Shown here: piece after piece, positions 49,301-58,240 of the stretch | Numbering within the stretch: position 1 is the stretch's first letter | Layout of the letters: every line of letters begins with the position of its first letter | Source: Streptomyces mirabilis | GTDB taxonomy: Bacteria; Actinomycetota; Actinomycetes; Streptomycetales; Streptomycetaceae | Direction of reading: 5' to 3' | NCBI RefSeq assembly: GCF_039503195.1 | Contig: NZ_JBCJKP010000001.1 | Coordinates: 10,044,001-10,108,000, forward strand | Length of the DNA stretch: 64,000 nt | Made by a program: the position numbers and the translations under genes | The notes under the pieces: generated by a model | What the model was told of the DNA's origin: nothing | Seen by the model: only the letters and a program-made list of their open reading frames with translations | Database searches by the model: none

Positions 49301-49653
49301 ACCGCGGCGGGCTGTCACCGGCCGGGGCGCTGCGCACCGCGACCGTCCTGCCGTCCCGCCTCTTCGGCCTCGACGGCGACCTCGGCACCGTAGAGCCGGG
49401 GAAGCTCGCCGATCTCACGGTGGTGGACGGCGATCCCTTCGAGGACTTCGACACCCTCGTCCGCACGGTGTCGGTGCTGAGGGGCGGAACGCCGTACGTG
49501 ACGCGGGACCTGGTGGCCGCTTTCGAGCCGCCGTCGAAGGTCTCCGCGTCCGCGTCGGCGTCGGCGCGGTGGCGCGACGTGACCGAGGACGACTGGCTCG
49601 AAGTGGGGCGGCTGATGCGCAGGGACGGCTGTTGCCATACGGGTTCACTGTGA
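46375..49653 (+). CDS. Exported TolB-like beta-propeller plus amidohydrolase
   Basis: The protein has 1092 aa. A long Ser/Pro-rich N-terminus precedes a twin-arginine signal (SRRQLLAAAGVAGVVG). Residues about 65-650 contain many PD40/WD40-like blades with SPDG motifs (HSPDGQLIAF, WSPDGTRIAFASE, WSPDGRRVLFV, LSPDGKRLACLD). Residues about 655-1060 are an amidohydrolase with metal ligands DTHTHPW (about 711) and a late GTDQPLVP; the end EPGKLADLTVVDGDPF is typical. Similar propeller-amidohydrolase fusions are exported and may cleave peptides or cyclic amides. The C-terminal 20 residues overlap the kinase gene antisense end. Confidence 0.85.
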   Translation: MERDRSSEAFPTSRPSPLSPRSLLSRPSRRQLLAAAGVAGVVGVSSTARSAVPAAASGRAALSLSFSEATNGAATLSPAGDGLIVEIQHVLWSLPRTGGRAVPLTPAGLEPDRPTHSPDGQLIAFCAYQGGGYHLWTMRPDGSDVRQRTDGPWDDRAPAWSPDGTRIAFASERGGDPVEGSPYRIHVLDLANGELTRVTGLTGQDRPLQDGPWEDFDPTWSPDGRRVLFVRAKAVSLPTGPGLEARTIAAVPAGAAGPVVVEHTETTAAQVMTPALAPDGRRLAYLRVTAAPSASCALVVDGTPVALAGDLAPVPPRWTPAGELLLTVDGHFTLVRPEKPARTEPIPFEGELPVDRPRYRTKDYDLGEERVRPVRGIHLPALSPDGRHIAFAALNSLWLAGISGGRPPERLRKSGPTRYLLAPVWARDGRSLVYADDRDGLLGVYRRDLATGEETALATGGRVHPALSPDGKRLACLDMTGRLVLRDLGSGAERVLVTPLGGGGLPGRPSWSPDGRYLALCDRNRLNLRFREGYNVIRIVDTTTGTDRLHAVAPHVCIADRYDSGPVWSPDGRWMAVVVESALCVLPVAPDGTPTGAPRTLASEPADHPSWSGDSKTLLYLSAGSLRLIGIDGHDRRTVRVPLDQHRTAPADTVVHAGRLWDGTGESVRDDVDIVVRGGRVAEVAPHRARGRGALRRIDASNRTVIPGLWDTHTHPWQSTYGGRQTVGQLTYGITTAVSLGGFAYEQARIREAVAVGQLAGPRLLTTGELLDGSRVAYSMGRAHRTRDGLRRSLERGAALDWDFVKTYVRAPSWVMEEAARFAHERLGVRSGSHLLSPGVQSGQDLTTHLLATQRGEFGHAVSATGRAYEDVVEIYTGQGANFALVATPFTSAPLLGADPGLADDTRVTVVMPPWDSAAVRRSAGVPPTAAQLATLLTETDVYRRVLAAGGLVALGTDQPLVPVGLSLHLALRALHRGGLSPAGALRTATVLPSRLFGLDGDLGTVEPGKLADLTVVDGDPFEDFDTLVRTVSVLRGGTPYVTRDLVAAFEPPSKVSASASASARWRDVTEDDWLEVGRLMRRDGCCHTGSL

Positions 49654-51283
49654 TCCGCCCTTGAAGGTCCGCAGGAAGGTGGTCAGGGCGTTCCGGTCGG
49701 CGGCGGTGTCCCAGTCGGCGGCCGGGGTCGTCCACCTGAGCGAGAAGCCCTCGTGGTCACCGATGAGGTAGCCGCGCCCGAACGTGCGCTCACGGACCCC
49801 GTCGTTCGTCGAGAGCCACTCCATGTCCGCACCCTTGTAGCCCTGGTAGGTGATGGCGCGGATGTCACCCAGCCGTTCGTACGCGATGGAGTCGCCGCGC
49901 AGCGAGGTGTCCACCTCGCGCCAGACCGCGACGGGGTCCGAGGTGAGCCGGGTGCTGTAGGTGACGACCAGTGTGCGCGGGTCGCCGCTCGCGCCGAGCG
50001 TGACCCGATAGGAGCCGTCGGGGGAACTCTCGGTCCGTACCGGCTTCCAGCCCTTGGGCAGTGCGACGGAGAAGCCCTGGGGCGCGGTGTAGCGGAAGAA
50101 GCCGGTCGGCGGATCCTCGGTGAGGGTGTGGGACGGCGAAGGGGAGGCGGAAGCGGATGAGGAAGAAGGGGGAGGGGGACGTCGACGGGGCCTGCTGGGC
50201 AACGGTGCTGCTGGGCGAGGCGCTCGGCGTGGGCGACGGGGTGGCGGAAACCTTGGGGGACGGCGCGGGACCGGACGCGGAGGTGCCGCGCTCGGACAGC
50301 CCGCCCGCCGCGGTGAGTCCGGCGAAGCAGACGACCGTCACGGCCAGCGCCCCGCCCAGCAGCACCGGGCGGCTGAGGGGCACCTTGCCCCACACCCGCC
50401 TCGCCGGCGGGGCGTCGAGGTCCCGGAAGACCGGCAGGGTCTCGGTGGGCATCGAGTCCTCGTCGAGTTCCGCCTTGAGAATGCGCGTGAGCGCCTCCCG
50501 CACGACCGACTCGGGCACCCGCTCCACCGGATCCCTGCGCAGGAGCCCCTGAATGGCCGGACTGAGCGGCCCGGCGCTCAACGGGGCCCGGATGGGCAGC
50601 CGTTCCACGGCGCGGAACGTCGCTTCGAGCCCTCCCCGGTCCCGGATGGCCGGCCGGCCCTCGACCATCTCGTACATGATCGCGCCCAGCGCCCACAGGT
50701 CCGTGGCCGGTCCACCGCCCTCGCCACGGGCCTGCTCGGGAGAGGCGTACGACGGTGCCGTGAGGCGCGGAGAGGCGCTGGCCCCCATCAGCCCGAAGCC
50801 GGCCACCGTGACCCCGCCGCGCTCCTCCACCCACACCTGGCCGGGGCTGAGGTCGCCGTGTGTGATCCCTTCCTGATGGGCCGCGCCCAGGACGTCGAGG
50901 ACACCGAGCCCGATCCGGGCCGCGCGGACGTAGTCCACCGGGCCGTGCCCGAGGAGCGCGCTCAGCGGAACCCCCTCCGGCCGTGCGGTGACCGTCCAGA
51001 GGAAGTCCTTGTCCTCGACGACATCGACGACGACGGACACCCGCCCGGGGCAGACCAGCCCCAGGGCCTCGGACTCCCGGGTGATCCGGACGGCGGTGCG
51101 AAGCTCCGCCTCCTCACGGAGATGGGCCGGGAGACGGGAGCGCGTCAGGGTGACCGGCCGCTCGGACTCGACGTCCTGACCGTGCCAGCCCTCACGCCCC
51201 TCCTCGTGGTGGACACCCTCCAGCAGTCGGTATCTTCCGGCGACCAACTCATTCGTGGAGACTTGCACCTTGACCATGGTCAT
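49645..51283 (-). pseudogene. Membrane-anchored protein-kinase-like protein, frameshifted; kinase motifs degenerate
   Basis: Starts at the ATG at 51283. Residues 10-270 resemble a Ser/Thr kinase domain, but the ATP lysine (VTLTRS in place of VAIK), the Gly-rich loop and the DFG Asp (AGFG) are missing; HGDLSPGQVWV keeps the catalytic-loop Asp. A single membrane helix (VLLGGALAVTVVCFAGLTAAGG) and a Ser/Pro linker follow. At two G5 tracts on the plus strand (50168-50178) the frame is lost. The extracellular domain (TGFFRYTAPQGFSVALPKGWKPV, ending TFLRTFKGGSQ) continues in the other frame to 49645. Correction by one base gives 545 aa. It is probably a pseudokinase even if the frameshift is an artefact. 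Confidence 0.8.
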
Positions 51284-51378
51284 CCCTCGCTGCGCACCGG
51301 ACTCTCACCTTTCCCGGTTGTACGGCGGGTGTGACGTTGTGTGTTCAAAGGCGGGCGATTCCGGGGCCCCGATTTCCG

Positions 51379-51415
51379 GAATTCTTTGCGCGTAGCGCAC
51401 CCGTGCGAAGAATTC
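51379..51415 (-). terminator. Hairpin between the PobA-like and kinase-like genes
   Basis: GAATTCTT and AAGAATTC form an 8-bp perfect stem, extended with G-C pairs over one mismatch, with about 20 nt loop. It begins 27 nt past the PobA-like stop, so it may end that transcript; an operator is also possible because of its EcoRI-site-like AT-rich arms. Confidence 0.4.
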
Positions 51416-51441
51416 AGGCCGCATCTCCACTGCCGTTCATC

Positions 51442-52677
51442 TCACGGCGTCGTCATGGCCATCGGGCCGGTGACCTTGCCGATGTACGACTCGGCGAAGG
51501 TGGCCGCCGCCGCGGGTGAGCCGAGGATCCGTCGCAGGCGGGCTCGCGCGGAACCCGCCCGGAAGGGATCGCCCGAGGACGGTCCGTGCAGCAACTCCGC
51601 GAACCACCGGGAGAATTCCTGGTACTCCCACACCCGCCGCAGACAGGCCGCAGAGTAGCCGCGCAGTCCGTCGGAGTCCCCTCTGAGGTAGTAGGCGACG
51701 AGCGCGTCGGCCAGCAGCAGGGCGTCGTGCAGTGCGAGGTTCATGCCCTTCGCGGCGATCGGCGCGACGAGGTGCGCGGAGTCTCCGGCCAGGAACAGCC
51801 GCCCGTACGTCATCGGCTCCACGACGTAACTGTGCATGTCGAGGACGCGTTTCTCGATCAGCGGCCCCTCGGTGAGAGCCGGGGCTCCGGTGGCCGACAG
51901 CCGGGCGTGCAGCTCCGACCAGACGCGGTCGTGCGACCAGTTCTCCGGGTCCTCACCGGGCGCCACCTCCAGGTAGTAGCGGGTGACCTCGGGGCTGCGG
52001 GCCATGTGGGCGCCGAATCCGCGCGGGTGGACACCGAAGACGACGCAGTCGCTGGACGGCGGCGCCTCGGCGAGCAGCGCCAGCCAGCCGACCCCGTAGT
52101 CGTACCGGGCCACCGTGCCCCGGTCCGGGGCCACATGGGCGCGGGTCACCCCGCGCGCGCCGTCGCAGCCGGCGACGATGTCGCAGTCGATCCGCCGGCG
52201 CTCACCCGTCCGCGGATCGGTGTAGAGCACCGTCGGGCGGTCGCCGTCGATGCCGTGCAGGGCGACGTCCCGCACACCGAAAAGGATCTCGCCGCCCTTC
52301 ACGTCGGCGTACTCGCGTACCAGGTCCGTCACCAGCAGCGGCTGCGGATAGACGAAGTGCCGGTCCCCGGTCAGCGTCGCGTACCGGAAGCGGTGCTGCT
52401 CGCCGTCGATCCGGAACTCGCACTCGCTGTGTGCCTGTGCCCGCTCCACCAGCCGGTCGGCCAGCCCCCGATGACGCAGCGCCCGCACCGCCCACTCCTC
52501 GATGAATCCGGCGCGGGGCCGCTGTTCGACGAACTCCCGGCTCTCGGTCTCCAGGACCACGCAGTCGACGGACGCGGCCCGCAGGATGTTGGCGACGGTG
52601 AGCCCGGCAGGTCCCGCACCGATGATGACGACGGGGACGCGCGGCGCCGGCGCGGATGTGGGGGAGGGGTTGATCAT
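51442..52677 (-). CDS. 4-hydroxybenzoate 3-monooxygenase-like flavoprotein
   Basis: The protein has 411 aa, from the ATG at 52677. It has VVIIGAGPAGLTVANILR (FAD dinucleotide motif), the RAGFIEEWAVRALRHRGLADRL region typical of PobA, and DCDIVAGCDGARGVTR plus LFLAGDSAHLVAPIAAKGMNLALHDALLLADAL. Sequence and length agree with p-hydroxybenzoate hydroxylases, which make protocatechuate with NAD(P)H and O2. No protocatechuate dioxygenase is in the window, so the substrate remains inferred. A clear ribosome-binding site is lacking. Confidence 0.82.
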   Translation of the reverse strand: MINPSPTSAPAPRVPVVIIGAGPAGLTVANILRAASVDCVVLETESREFVEQRPRAGFIEEWAVRALRHRGLADRLVERAQAHSECEFRIDGEQHRFRYATLTGDRHFVYPQPLLVTDLVREYADVKGGEILFGVRDVALHGIDGDRPTVLYTDPRTGERRRIDCDIVAGCDGARGVTRAHVAPDRGTVARYDYGVGWLALLAEAPPSSDCVVFGVHPRGFGAHMARSPEVTRYYLEVAPGEDPENWSHDRVWSELHARLSATGAPALTEGPLIEKRVLDMHSYVVEPMTYGRLFLAGDSAHLVAPIAAKGMNLALHDALLLADALVAYYLRGDSDGLRGYSAACLRRVWEYQEFSRWFAELLHGPSSGDPFRAGSARARLRRILGSPAAAATFAESYIGKVTGPMAMTTP

Positions 52678-52781
52678 TTCGGCATTATGGCGGCGATCCG
52701 ACAAGCCCTCACAGCGCCTGCGCGACCCTCTGACATGGCCCGCACAACCCCTCCGCCCCTGCCGCGCCGACCTGCCGCGGC

Positions 52782-55700
52782 TCAGGCGCGCGCCACGAAC
52801 TCCCAACTCCCCTGCGGCACCGTGTACACGACGAACCCCGGCTCCGAGCGCACCCACTTCGCACCGGCCGGCGACGCGACGGCCGAGCGGTCGGCCGCCG
52901 GGACATGCACCTCCGCCGTCGCCCCCACCGGCACTCCCACCGACAGCCGCGTCGTCCCGTCCACGACGGACCACGCCGCCGCCGCCCGGCCGCGCACGGT
53001 CCGCACCGAGGTGCGGGCCCAGTCCACGCCCGTACGGCCGTCCGGGCGGACCGTGAAGGTGCGGTAGCCCGCGTCGCCGGGGCGCAGGCCCGCCACGTTC
53101 TCGTAGAGCCACTGCACCACGGTGCCCAGGAAGTAGTGGTCCCGGGAGCGGGAGTCGAGCGGCCACATCTCCCACATGGTGTCGGCGCCGTTGTCGAACC
53201 AGTACCCCCAACCGGGGTACGTGCGCTGGGTGGCGAGGGCGTGGGCCACCTCGGGATGCCCCTGGGCCGAGAGCTCGCGCAGCAGCACGCTGGTGCCCAG
53301 CGCCCCCGTGTTGAGGTGGTTGCCACGCCGTGCGATGTCGGCCAGGAGCGAGTCGACCACGCTCGCCCGGGCGCCGGGCGGCACGAGCCCGAAGGCCAGC
53401 GGGAGGCAGTTGCTGGTCTGGCGGTAGTCGGGGTCCTTCGCCGTGCGGTAGTGGCCGTCCGCGCCGAGGAACGCCGCGTTGAACGCCTCCTTCAACGCCT
53501 CGGCCGTCCTGCGGTAGCGGGCCGCCACCTCGGTGTCGCCCAGCAGGTCGGCCAGTTCCGCGGTCCCGGTGAGCGCGCGGTGCAGATAGGCCGTGGCGGT
53601 CAGCCTGGTGTCCTCGGGCGGGTTGCCGCCGTAGCCCGGCGGCAGCCAGTCGCCGAGGGCGGTCACCGCAAGGCCGTCCTGGAGGCGCCCGATCTCCCAG
53701 TCCAGGTAGCGGACGAGCGGCGCCCAGTGGTCACGGGCGAGTCGCTCGTCCCCGTACACGCGGTACATCTCCCGCAGCAGGAAGGGGTACACCGTCGTCC
53801 ACTCGGGAGCGGGAGCCAGATCGTGGTAGCCCCAGCCGCCGCTCGGCACGATCACCGGCAGCTGCCCTTCGACGTTCTGACTGTCTCTCAGGTCACCGAG
53901 CCACTTCGTCAGGAAGCGGTGCACACCGAAGGCGTACGCCATCACGGGCGCGCCGAGCTGCGCGTCGCCGGTCCAGCCGTTCTTCTCGTACACGGGAGTG
54001 TCCGTCGGAATGCCGTGGAGGTTGTTGAGGACGGTGCGGCGCATCGCCCGGTCCAACTGCTCGTAGAACGGTTCGGAGCAGGAGAACGTGCTCGTCGACG
54101 CCACCCGCGTGTGCACGACCCGGCCGAGCACCTGCTCGGGCCCCGGCTTCGCGGGCAGCCCGCTGACCTGGACGTAGCGGAAGCCCTTGTACGAGAACCG
54201 GGGCTCCCACACCTCGTCCGCGCCGCCGCCCGCACACACGTACTCGTCCGTCTGACAACGGCCCGGCACCAGGTCGTTGCGGGCGAGGACACTCCCGTCG
54301 GAGTTCAGCCGCTCCCCGTGGACCAGCCGGACGGTCGTCCCCGCCTCGGCGCGCACGGTCAGCCGGGTCCAGCCCGCGAGCGTCCGCCCCATGTCGACCA
54401 CGTGGACACCCTGGCTCAACTCGCGGATGTCCACCGGGCGTAGGGTCTCCGCCACCTCGATCGGGTCGTGCCCCTGAGCGTGCAGGGTGCCCTTGGGCGC
54501 GGTCTGCCGTTGGGCCTCCTGCCAGGAGCGGTCGTCGAAGCCGGGGCGCGTCCAGTCCCGGGGCGCCTTGCGGGCGTCGTAGGTCTCGCCCGCGTAGAGG
54601 GAGTTGGAGAGGGTCGGTCCGTCGGTGATTCGCCAGGTGCCGTCCGTGGCGACGGTGGTGCGCGAGCCGTCCGGATGGTCCATCTCCAGTTGCGCCAGCA
54701 GTCGGGGTTCACCGTGCCAGGGCGCTCGGTTCCAGTTCCACGCGGTGGGGCTGGTCAGACCGAAGAAGCCGCGCCCGAGCGTCACCCCGATCGCGTTGGC
54801 GCCGCGCCGGACGCGGTCCGTGACGTCGTGCACCGCGTAGAGCACCGTCTCCTCGTAGTCCGTGAAGCCGGGGTCGAGGACCTGACGGCCGACGCGGACT
54901 CCGTTGATCTCGGCCTCGTAGTAGGCGAGTCCGCTGATGTACAGGCGGGCACGCACGACGTCCTTCGGGACGCTGAACGTCCGGCGCAGCAGGGGAGCGG
55001 GCTGTTCGGGGACGCTGACGGACACGCCGGTGCCCCAGGGGCCCTGTCCCCAGGGTGCGAGCACGGCGGCCCCGGACCAGCCCGTGTCGTCGAAGTCAGG
55101 CCGCTGCCAGCCCTGTTGCTCACTGTCGACGCAGCGCCACCCGTCGCCGGTGACGAGTTCGACCGTGTCGCCGGACGTGGTCTCCACGATCAGGCGGAGC
55201 AGGAGCCCGCCCGGATTGGCGGACCCGTTGTCGCGGTTGGTCGCGACGGCGGCGACCACGATCCGTCCGCCGCTCGCCCCGCGCACCTGCTCGGTGACCT
55301 CGGCGAGATGCCCGGTGCGCCAGGCGTCCGTCTGCTGGGGCTGATACAGGACCTGCTGTCCGTCGACGTAGAGCGTGAAGTCGTCGTCGGCCGTGGCCAC
55401 CAGTCTCGCCCTGCGCACCTCACTGCCGGTGGGGAGGGTGGTCGTGGTGCGGAACCAACGGGGCCCGACGGGGGCGGAACCGGTGGTCGAGCCGGGCGAC
55501 CAGATCCAGGACGCCCCGTCGAAGCCAGGGGGTTCGGGCAGGGCCGCCGCTCCGATCCAGAAGCCCTGCCAGCCGTCCGTTGGCAACGTTGTCTCCCACC
55601 AGCGCGGGGCGCTCCACGCCGACGGACGGCCGTCGCCGTCCCAGACCCTGACCTGCCAGTGGTAGCGGGTACGGGGTCGCAGCGCGGGCCCCGCGTAGGC

Positions 55701-56057
55701 GATGCCGACGCTGCGGTCCGACTCGACCCGCCCAGAGTCCCAGACCAGGCGCCGCCCCTCGCGCAGGTCCTTCTCGGTGAGCGCCACCCGTACCTGGTAC
55801 GCGGACTGCCGCGCACCCCGGCCCGGGGCGGTCAACTCCCAGGTGAGTCTGGGGTGTTCGACCTCGGTGCCGAGCAGCGTCTCGGCGTACTCGACGGTGG
55901 TGCGGTCGATGCGCAGACCGCCCTCCCGCGGGGCGTCGGCGCTCGCTCCGGGGGTCGCGGAGGCGGTGTGGGCGCCTCCGGACCCGAGCGCGACGGTGGC
56001 GCCCGCTCCGGCGACGGAGCTGCGCAGGAAGACGCGGCGGTTCCAATCCTTGGCCAT
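52782..56057 (-). CDS. Secreted GH78 alpha-L-rhamnosidase
   Basis: The protein has 1091 aa. The ATG at 56057 has GAGGGG 6 nt upstream and is followed by a Tat signal (NRRVFLRSSVAGAGATVALG); a longer frame from 56139 is possible but runs through a 12-bp repeat. Domains in order: N-terminal fibronectin-like and carbohydrate-binding parts (LRPRTRYHWQVRVWDGDGRP, FTLYVDGQQV), GH78 core from about 640 with GIPTDTPVYEKNGWTGDAQLGAPVMAYAFG (acidic catalytic region), TALGDWLPPGYGGNPPEDT, YPGWGYWFDNGADTMWEMW, and a C-terminal beta-sandwich. It releases terminal rhamnose from plant glycans or glycosides, fitting with the GH105-type gene at 4.3 kb. Regulated probably through the LacI-type operator upstream. 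Confidence 0.9.
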   Translation of the reverse strand: MAKDWNRRVFLRSSVAGAGATVALGSGGAHTASATPGASADAPREGGLRIDRTTVEYAETLLGTEVEHPRLTWELTAPGRGARQSAYQVRVALTEKDLREGRRLVWDSGRVESDRSVGIAYAGPALRPRTRYHWQVRVWDGDGRPSAWSAPRWWETTLPTDGWQGFWIGAAALPEPPGFDGASWIWSPGSTTGSAPVGPRWFRTTTTLPTGSEVRRARLVATADDDFTLYVDGQQVLYQPQQTDAWRTGHLAEVTEQVRGASGGRIVVAAVATNRDNGSANPGGLLLRLIVETTSGDTVELVTGDGWRCVDSEQQGWQRPDFDDTGWSGAAVLAPWGQGPWGTGVSVSVPEQPAPLLRRTFSVPKDVVRARLYISGLAYYEAEINGVRVGRQVLDPGFTDYEETVLYAVHDVTDRVRRGANAIGVTLGRGFFGLTSPTAWNWNRAPWHGEPRLLAQLEMDHPDGSRTTVATDGTWRITDGPTLSNSLYAGETYDARKAPRDWTRPGFDDRSWQEAQRQTAPKGTLHAQGHDPIEVAETLRPVDIRELSQGVHVVDMGRTLAGWTRLTVRAEAGTTVRLVHGERLNSDGSVLARNDLVPGRCQTDEYVCAGGGADEVWEPRFSYKGFRYVQVSGLPAKPGPEQVLGRVVHTRVASTSTFSCSEPFYEQLDRAMRRTVLNNLHGIPTDTPVYEKNGWTGDAQLGAPVMAYAFGVHRFLTKWLGDLRDSQNVEGQLPVIVPSGGWGYHDLAPAPEWTTVYPFLLREMYRVYGDERLARDHWAPLVRYLDWEIGRLQDGLAVTALGDWLPPGYGGNPPEDTRLTATAYLHRALTGTAELADLLGDTEVAARYRRTAEALKEAFNAAFLGADGHYRTAKDPDYRQTSNCLPLAFGLVPPGARASVVDSLLADIARRGNHLNTGALGTSVLLRELSAQGHPEVAHALATQRTYPGWGYWFDNGADTMWEMWPLDSRSRDHYFLGTVVQWLYENVAGLRPGDAGYRTFTVRPDGRTGVDWARTSVRTVRGRAAAAWSVVDGTTRLSVGVPVGATAEVHVPAADRSAVASPAGAKWVRSEPGFVVYTVPQGSWEFVARA

Positions 56058-56066
56058 GTGTCGCCC

Positions 56067-56114
56067 CTCGATGGTGAAGTCGACGGTGGAGTCGATGGTG
56101 AACCCGACGGTGAA
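56067..56114 (-). repeat. Four 12-bp tandem repeats in the GH78 leader
   Basis: CTCGATGGTGAA, GTCGACGGTGGA, GTCGATGGTGAA and CCCGACGGTGAA follow without gaps (unit GTCGAYGGTGRA). They lie between the LacI-type palindrome and the ribosome-binding site of the rhamnosidase gene. Confidence 0.85.
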
Positions 56115-56125
56115 GCGATGAAAAT

Positions 56126-56137
56126 TGAAACGTTTCA
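56126..56137. promoter_or_regulatory. LacI-type operator between divergent GH78 and serine hydrolase genes
   Basis: TGAAACGTTTCA is a perfect 12-bp palindrome with the central CG typical of LacI-family repressors (consensus NNNAANCGNTTNNN). It is 69 nt upstream of the GH78 start and 153 nt upstream of the serine hydrolase start. No LacI gene is in the window. Confidence 0.75.
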
Positions 56138-56289
56138 TTCCGCTGGCAACGATCCTACGCATCACGTCTCTTCAGCCTCAAGAGTCCTGCACGCACCTCG
56201 TGGACAGACGGTGCCCCGCGACGGAAAGATGCCAAATGCACACAGTGCCCCGCTCCCGTCACCGCCAGAGCCGCCCGGAGGCAGCCTTC

Positions 56290-57753
56290 ATGAGCGCCCG
56301 TCCCCTGCCCGCCAGCACCCCCGCAGCCCAGGGGGTGGACGCCGCGGGCATCCACGCCTTCCTCGACGCCGTCGAGGCGGCGCCGGACATCGAACCGCAC
56401 AGCCTGATGATCCTGCGCCACGGGCACCTCGTGGCCTCCGGCTGGTGGGCGCCCTACACACCCGACCGCCGCCACCTGCTTTACTCGCTCAGCAAGAGCT
56501 TCACGTCCACGGCCGCCGGATTCGCCGCCACCGAAGGGCTGTTGCGCCTGGACGACCCCGTGATCTCGTACTTCCCCGAGTTCGAGGCCGACATCACCGA
56601 CCCGCGCAGCCGCGCCATGCTCGTACGCCATGTGGCCGCCATGGCCAGCGGCCACCTCGAAGAGACCTACGCGACCTCGATCCGACGCGACCGCGACGAG
56701 ATCGTACGGGGGTTCCTGCTCTTTCCGCCGGACCGGGATCCCGGGACCGTCTTCGCGTACAACCAGCCCTGCACGTACACGCTCGCCGCGATCATCCAGC
56801 GCGTGAGCGGCCAGCCGTTGACGGAGTATCTGCGGCCCCGGCTGTTCGACCCGCTGGGCATCGGCGAGACGGCCTGGCTCCAACGGCCGCCCGGGCGTGA
56901 CCTCGGCTTCAGCGGTCTGCATGCCACGACGGACGCGATCGCCCGGCTCGGCCAGTTCTATTTGCAGGACGGTGTCTGGGAGGGGCGGCGGCTGCTTCCT
57001 TCCTCATGGATCGCGGAAGCGACCCGCGCGCACGTCTCCACCGCCGACGGTACGCGGGAGGGCGCGCAGTCGGACTGGCAGCAGGGGTACGGGTACCAGT
57101 TCTGGAGGAGCAGGCACGGGTACCGCGGCGACGGCGCGTACGGGCAGTTCTGTCTCGTCCTGCCCGAGCACGACGCGGTCATCGCGACGACCGCCGCGAC
57201 CGAGGACATGCAGGGTCTGCTGAATCTGGTGTGGCGCCACCTCCTCCCGGCGTTCGGCGCCGAACGGCTTCCGGCCGAACGGCTCCCGGGCACGGCGGAC
57301 GAGGGCCTGCGCCGCCGCCTCGCGGAGCTGGCCCTCCCGCCCGTCGAGGCGAGCCCCGAGCCGCCCGCGCGGGGCGACGACTGGAGGGGCGCCGTGTTCG
57401 CACCGGAGGACGGTGAGTGCCCGCAGCAGCGGACCTTGACGGGCGTCACGGTCACCGCCGATGCGGACGGGAAGGGCTGGGGCGTGTCGCTCGCGGAGGA
57501 CGACGAGCTCATCGAGCTGCGACTCGGTGCCACCGGTTGGACCGTCGACGCGGGCGGCCCGCCCACCGCGGTCAGCGGTGGCTGGACGGACCAGGACACG
57601 CTGCGCCTCGACGTGCTGTTCCTGGAGACCCCGCACCGGCTGACCGTGACGTGTTCGCTGCCGGACGGCACCTTCACCGTGCGCTGGCACACGACACCGA
57701 TCCATGGCGGTCGGCTGCACTCGCTCCGGGCGCCCGTGGGAGATCGGGTGTGA
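56290..57753 (+). CDS. Serine hydrolase, beta-lactamase class C/esterase family
   Basis: The protein has 487 aa, from the ATG at 56290 with GGAGG 8 nt upstream. The nucleophile motif SxxK is SLSK (Ser66, Lys69, in LLYSLSKSFTS); the Tyr motif is FAYNQPCTYTLAAI. The core (PDIEPHSLMILRHGHLVASGWW, LFDPLGIGETAW, GLHATTDAIARLGQFYLQDGVW) is typical of bacterial beta-lactamase-related esterases. The C-terminal 110 residues form an additional beta-rich domain. No signal peptide is seen, so it is probably intracellular. Its divergence from GH78 across one operator suggests co-regulation, perhaps deacylating plant glycosides. Confidence 0.85.
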   Translation: MSARPLPASTPAAQGVDAAGIHAFLDAVEAAPDIEPHSLMILRHGHLVASGWWAPYTPDRRHLLYSLSKSFTSTAAGFAATEGLLRLDDPVISYFPEFEADITDPRSRAMLVRHVAAMASGHLEETYATSIRRDRDEIVRGFLLFPPDRDPGTVFAYNQPCTYTLAAIIQRVSGQPLTEYLRPRLFDPLGIGETAWLQRPPGRDLGFSGLHATTDAIARLGQFYLQDGVWEGRRLLPSSWIAEATRAHVSTADGTREGAQSDWQQGYGYQFWRSRHGYRGDGAYGQFCLVLPEHDAVIATTAATEDMQGLLNLVWRHLLPAFGAERLPAERLPGTADEGLRRRLAELALPPVEASPEPPARGDDWRGAVFAPEDGECPQQRTLTGVTVTADADGKGWGVSLAEDDELIELRLGATGWTVDAGGPPTAVSGGWTDQDTLRLDVLFLETPHRLTVTCSLPDGTFTVRWHTTPIHGGRLHSLRAPVGDRV

Positions 57754-58240
57754 CAGCCGGGACGGGTGGGCTTTCGCCCGGGGCGGGCAGTCGGCTGCTC
57801 CTGTTCGGTAGGCGCTAGGCGGTGGGTGGCGGGCCGTCGAGGGGAACGGTGTGCCGCTCTCCTCGACGTAGAGGGGGGCGTTTCGGCGGCGGAGGTGACG
57901 GGACACCGTGGCCGCAGTGTGCCGTGACCGCGCGGCTCGCAACGCTCGCGAGCGTCGGCCCGCACGTGCCCAGGCCGCGCGGTGGACGGCGAACTCGCCG
58001 AGCGTCCTGCTGTGACCTGAAGTAGCGTGAGGCTATCCGCGCCCGTCCGTCGATGGCCCGCCGAGGCACGGCAGACGGATCCGGCCCGGCCACCGACCGA
58101 CACCACCACCGGAGTGAAACAAGCCGGTCGGGCTCGCGTGCGGTCCGCGTGCCGCCCCGCGCGCCTGTCACCAGCCCCCGTGACCACCTGCGGGCGGAGC
58201 GCTTTCGAGATCAGACCGACTCTCCAAGGCAGGGATCCGG
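57754..58240. other. 487-nt gene-free stretch
   Basis: No reading frame with recognisable protein was found. A 14-bp perfect palindrome, ACGCTCGCGAGCGT, lies at 57942-57955. A short GGGC-TTTC-GCCC hairpin near 57769 may end transcription of the serine hydrolase gene. The right end holds the AAGGCAGGGA ribosome-binding site of the alcohol dehydrogenase gene. Confidence 0.45.

Noticed and set aside
54468..56900. Long plus-strand open frame of 810 codons
   Set aside because: Antisense shadow of GH78 in GC-rich DNA; translation is Arg/Gly/Val-rich without family resemblance, while the minus strand has a clear rhamnosidase.
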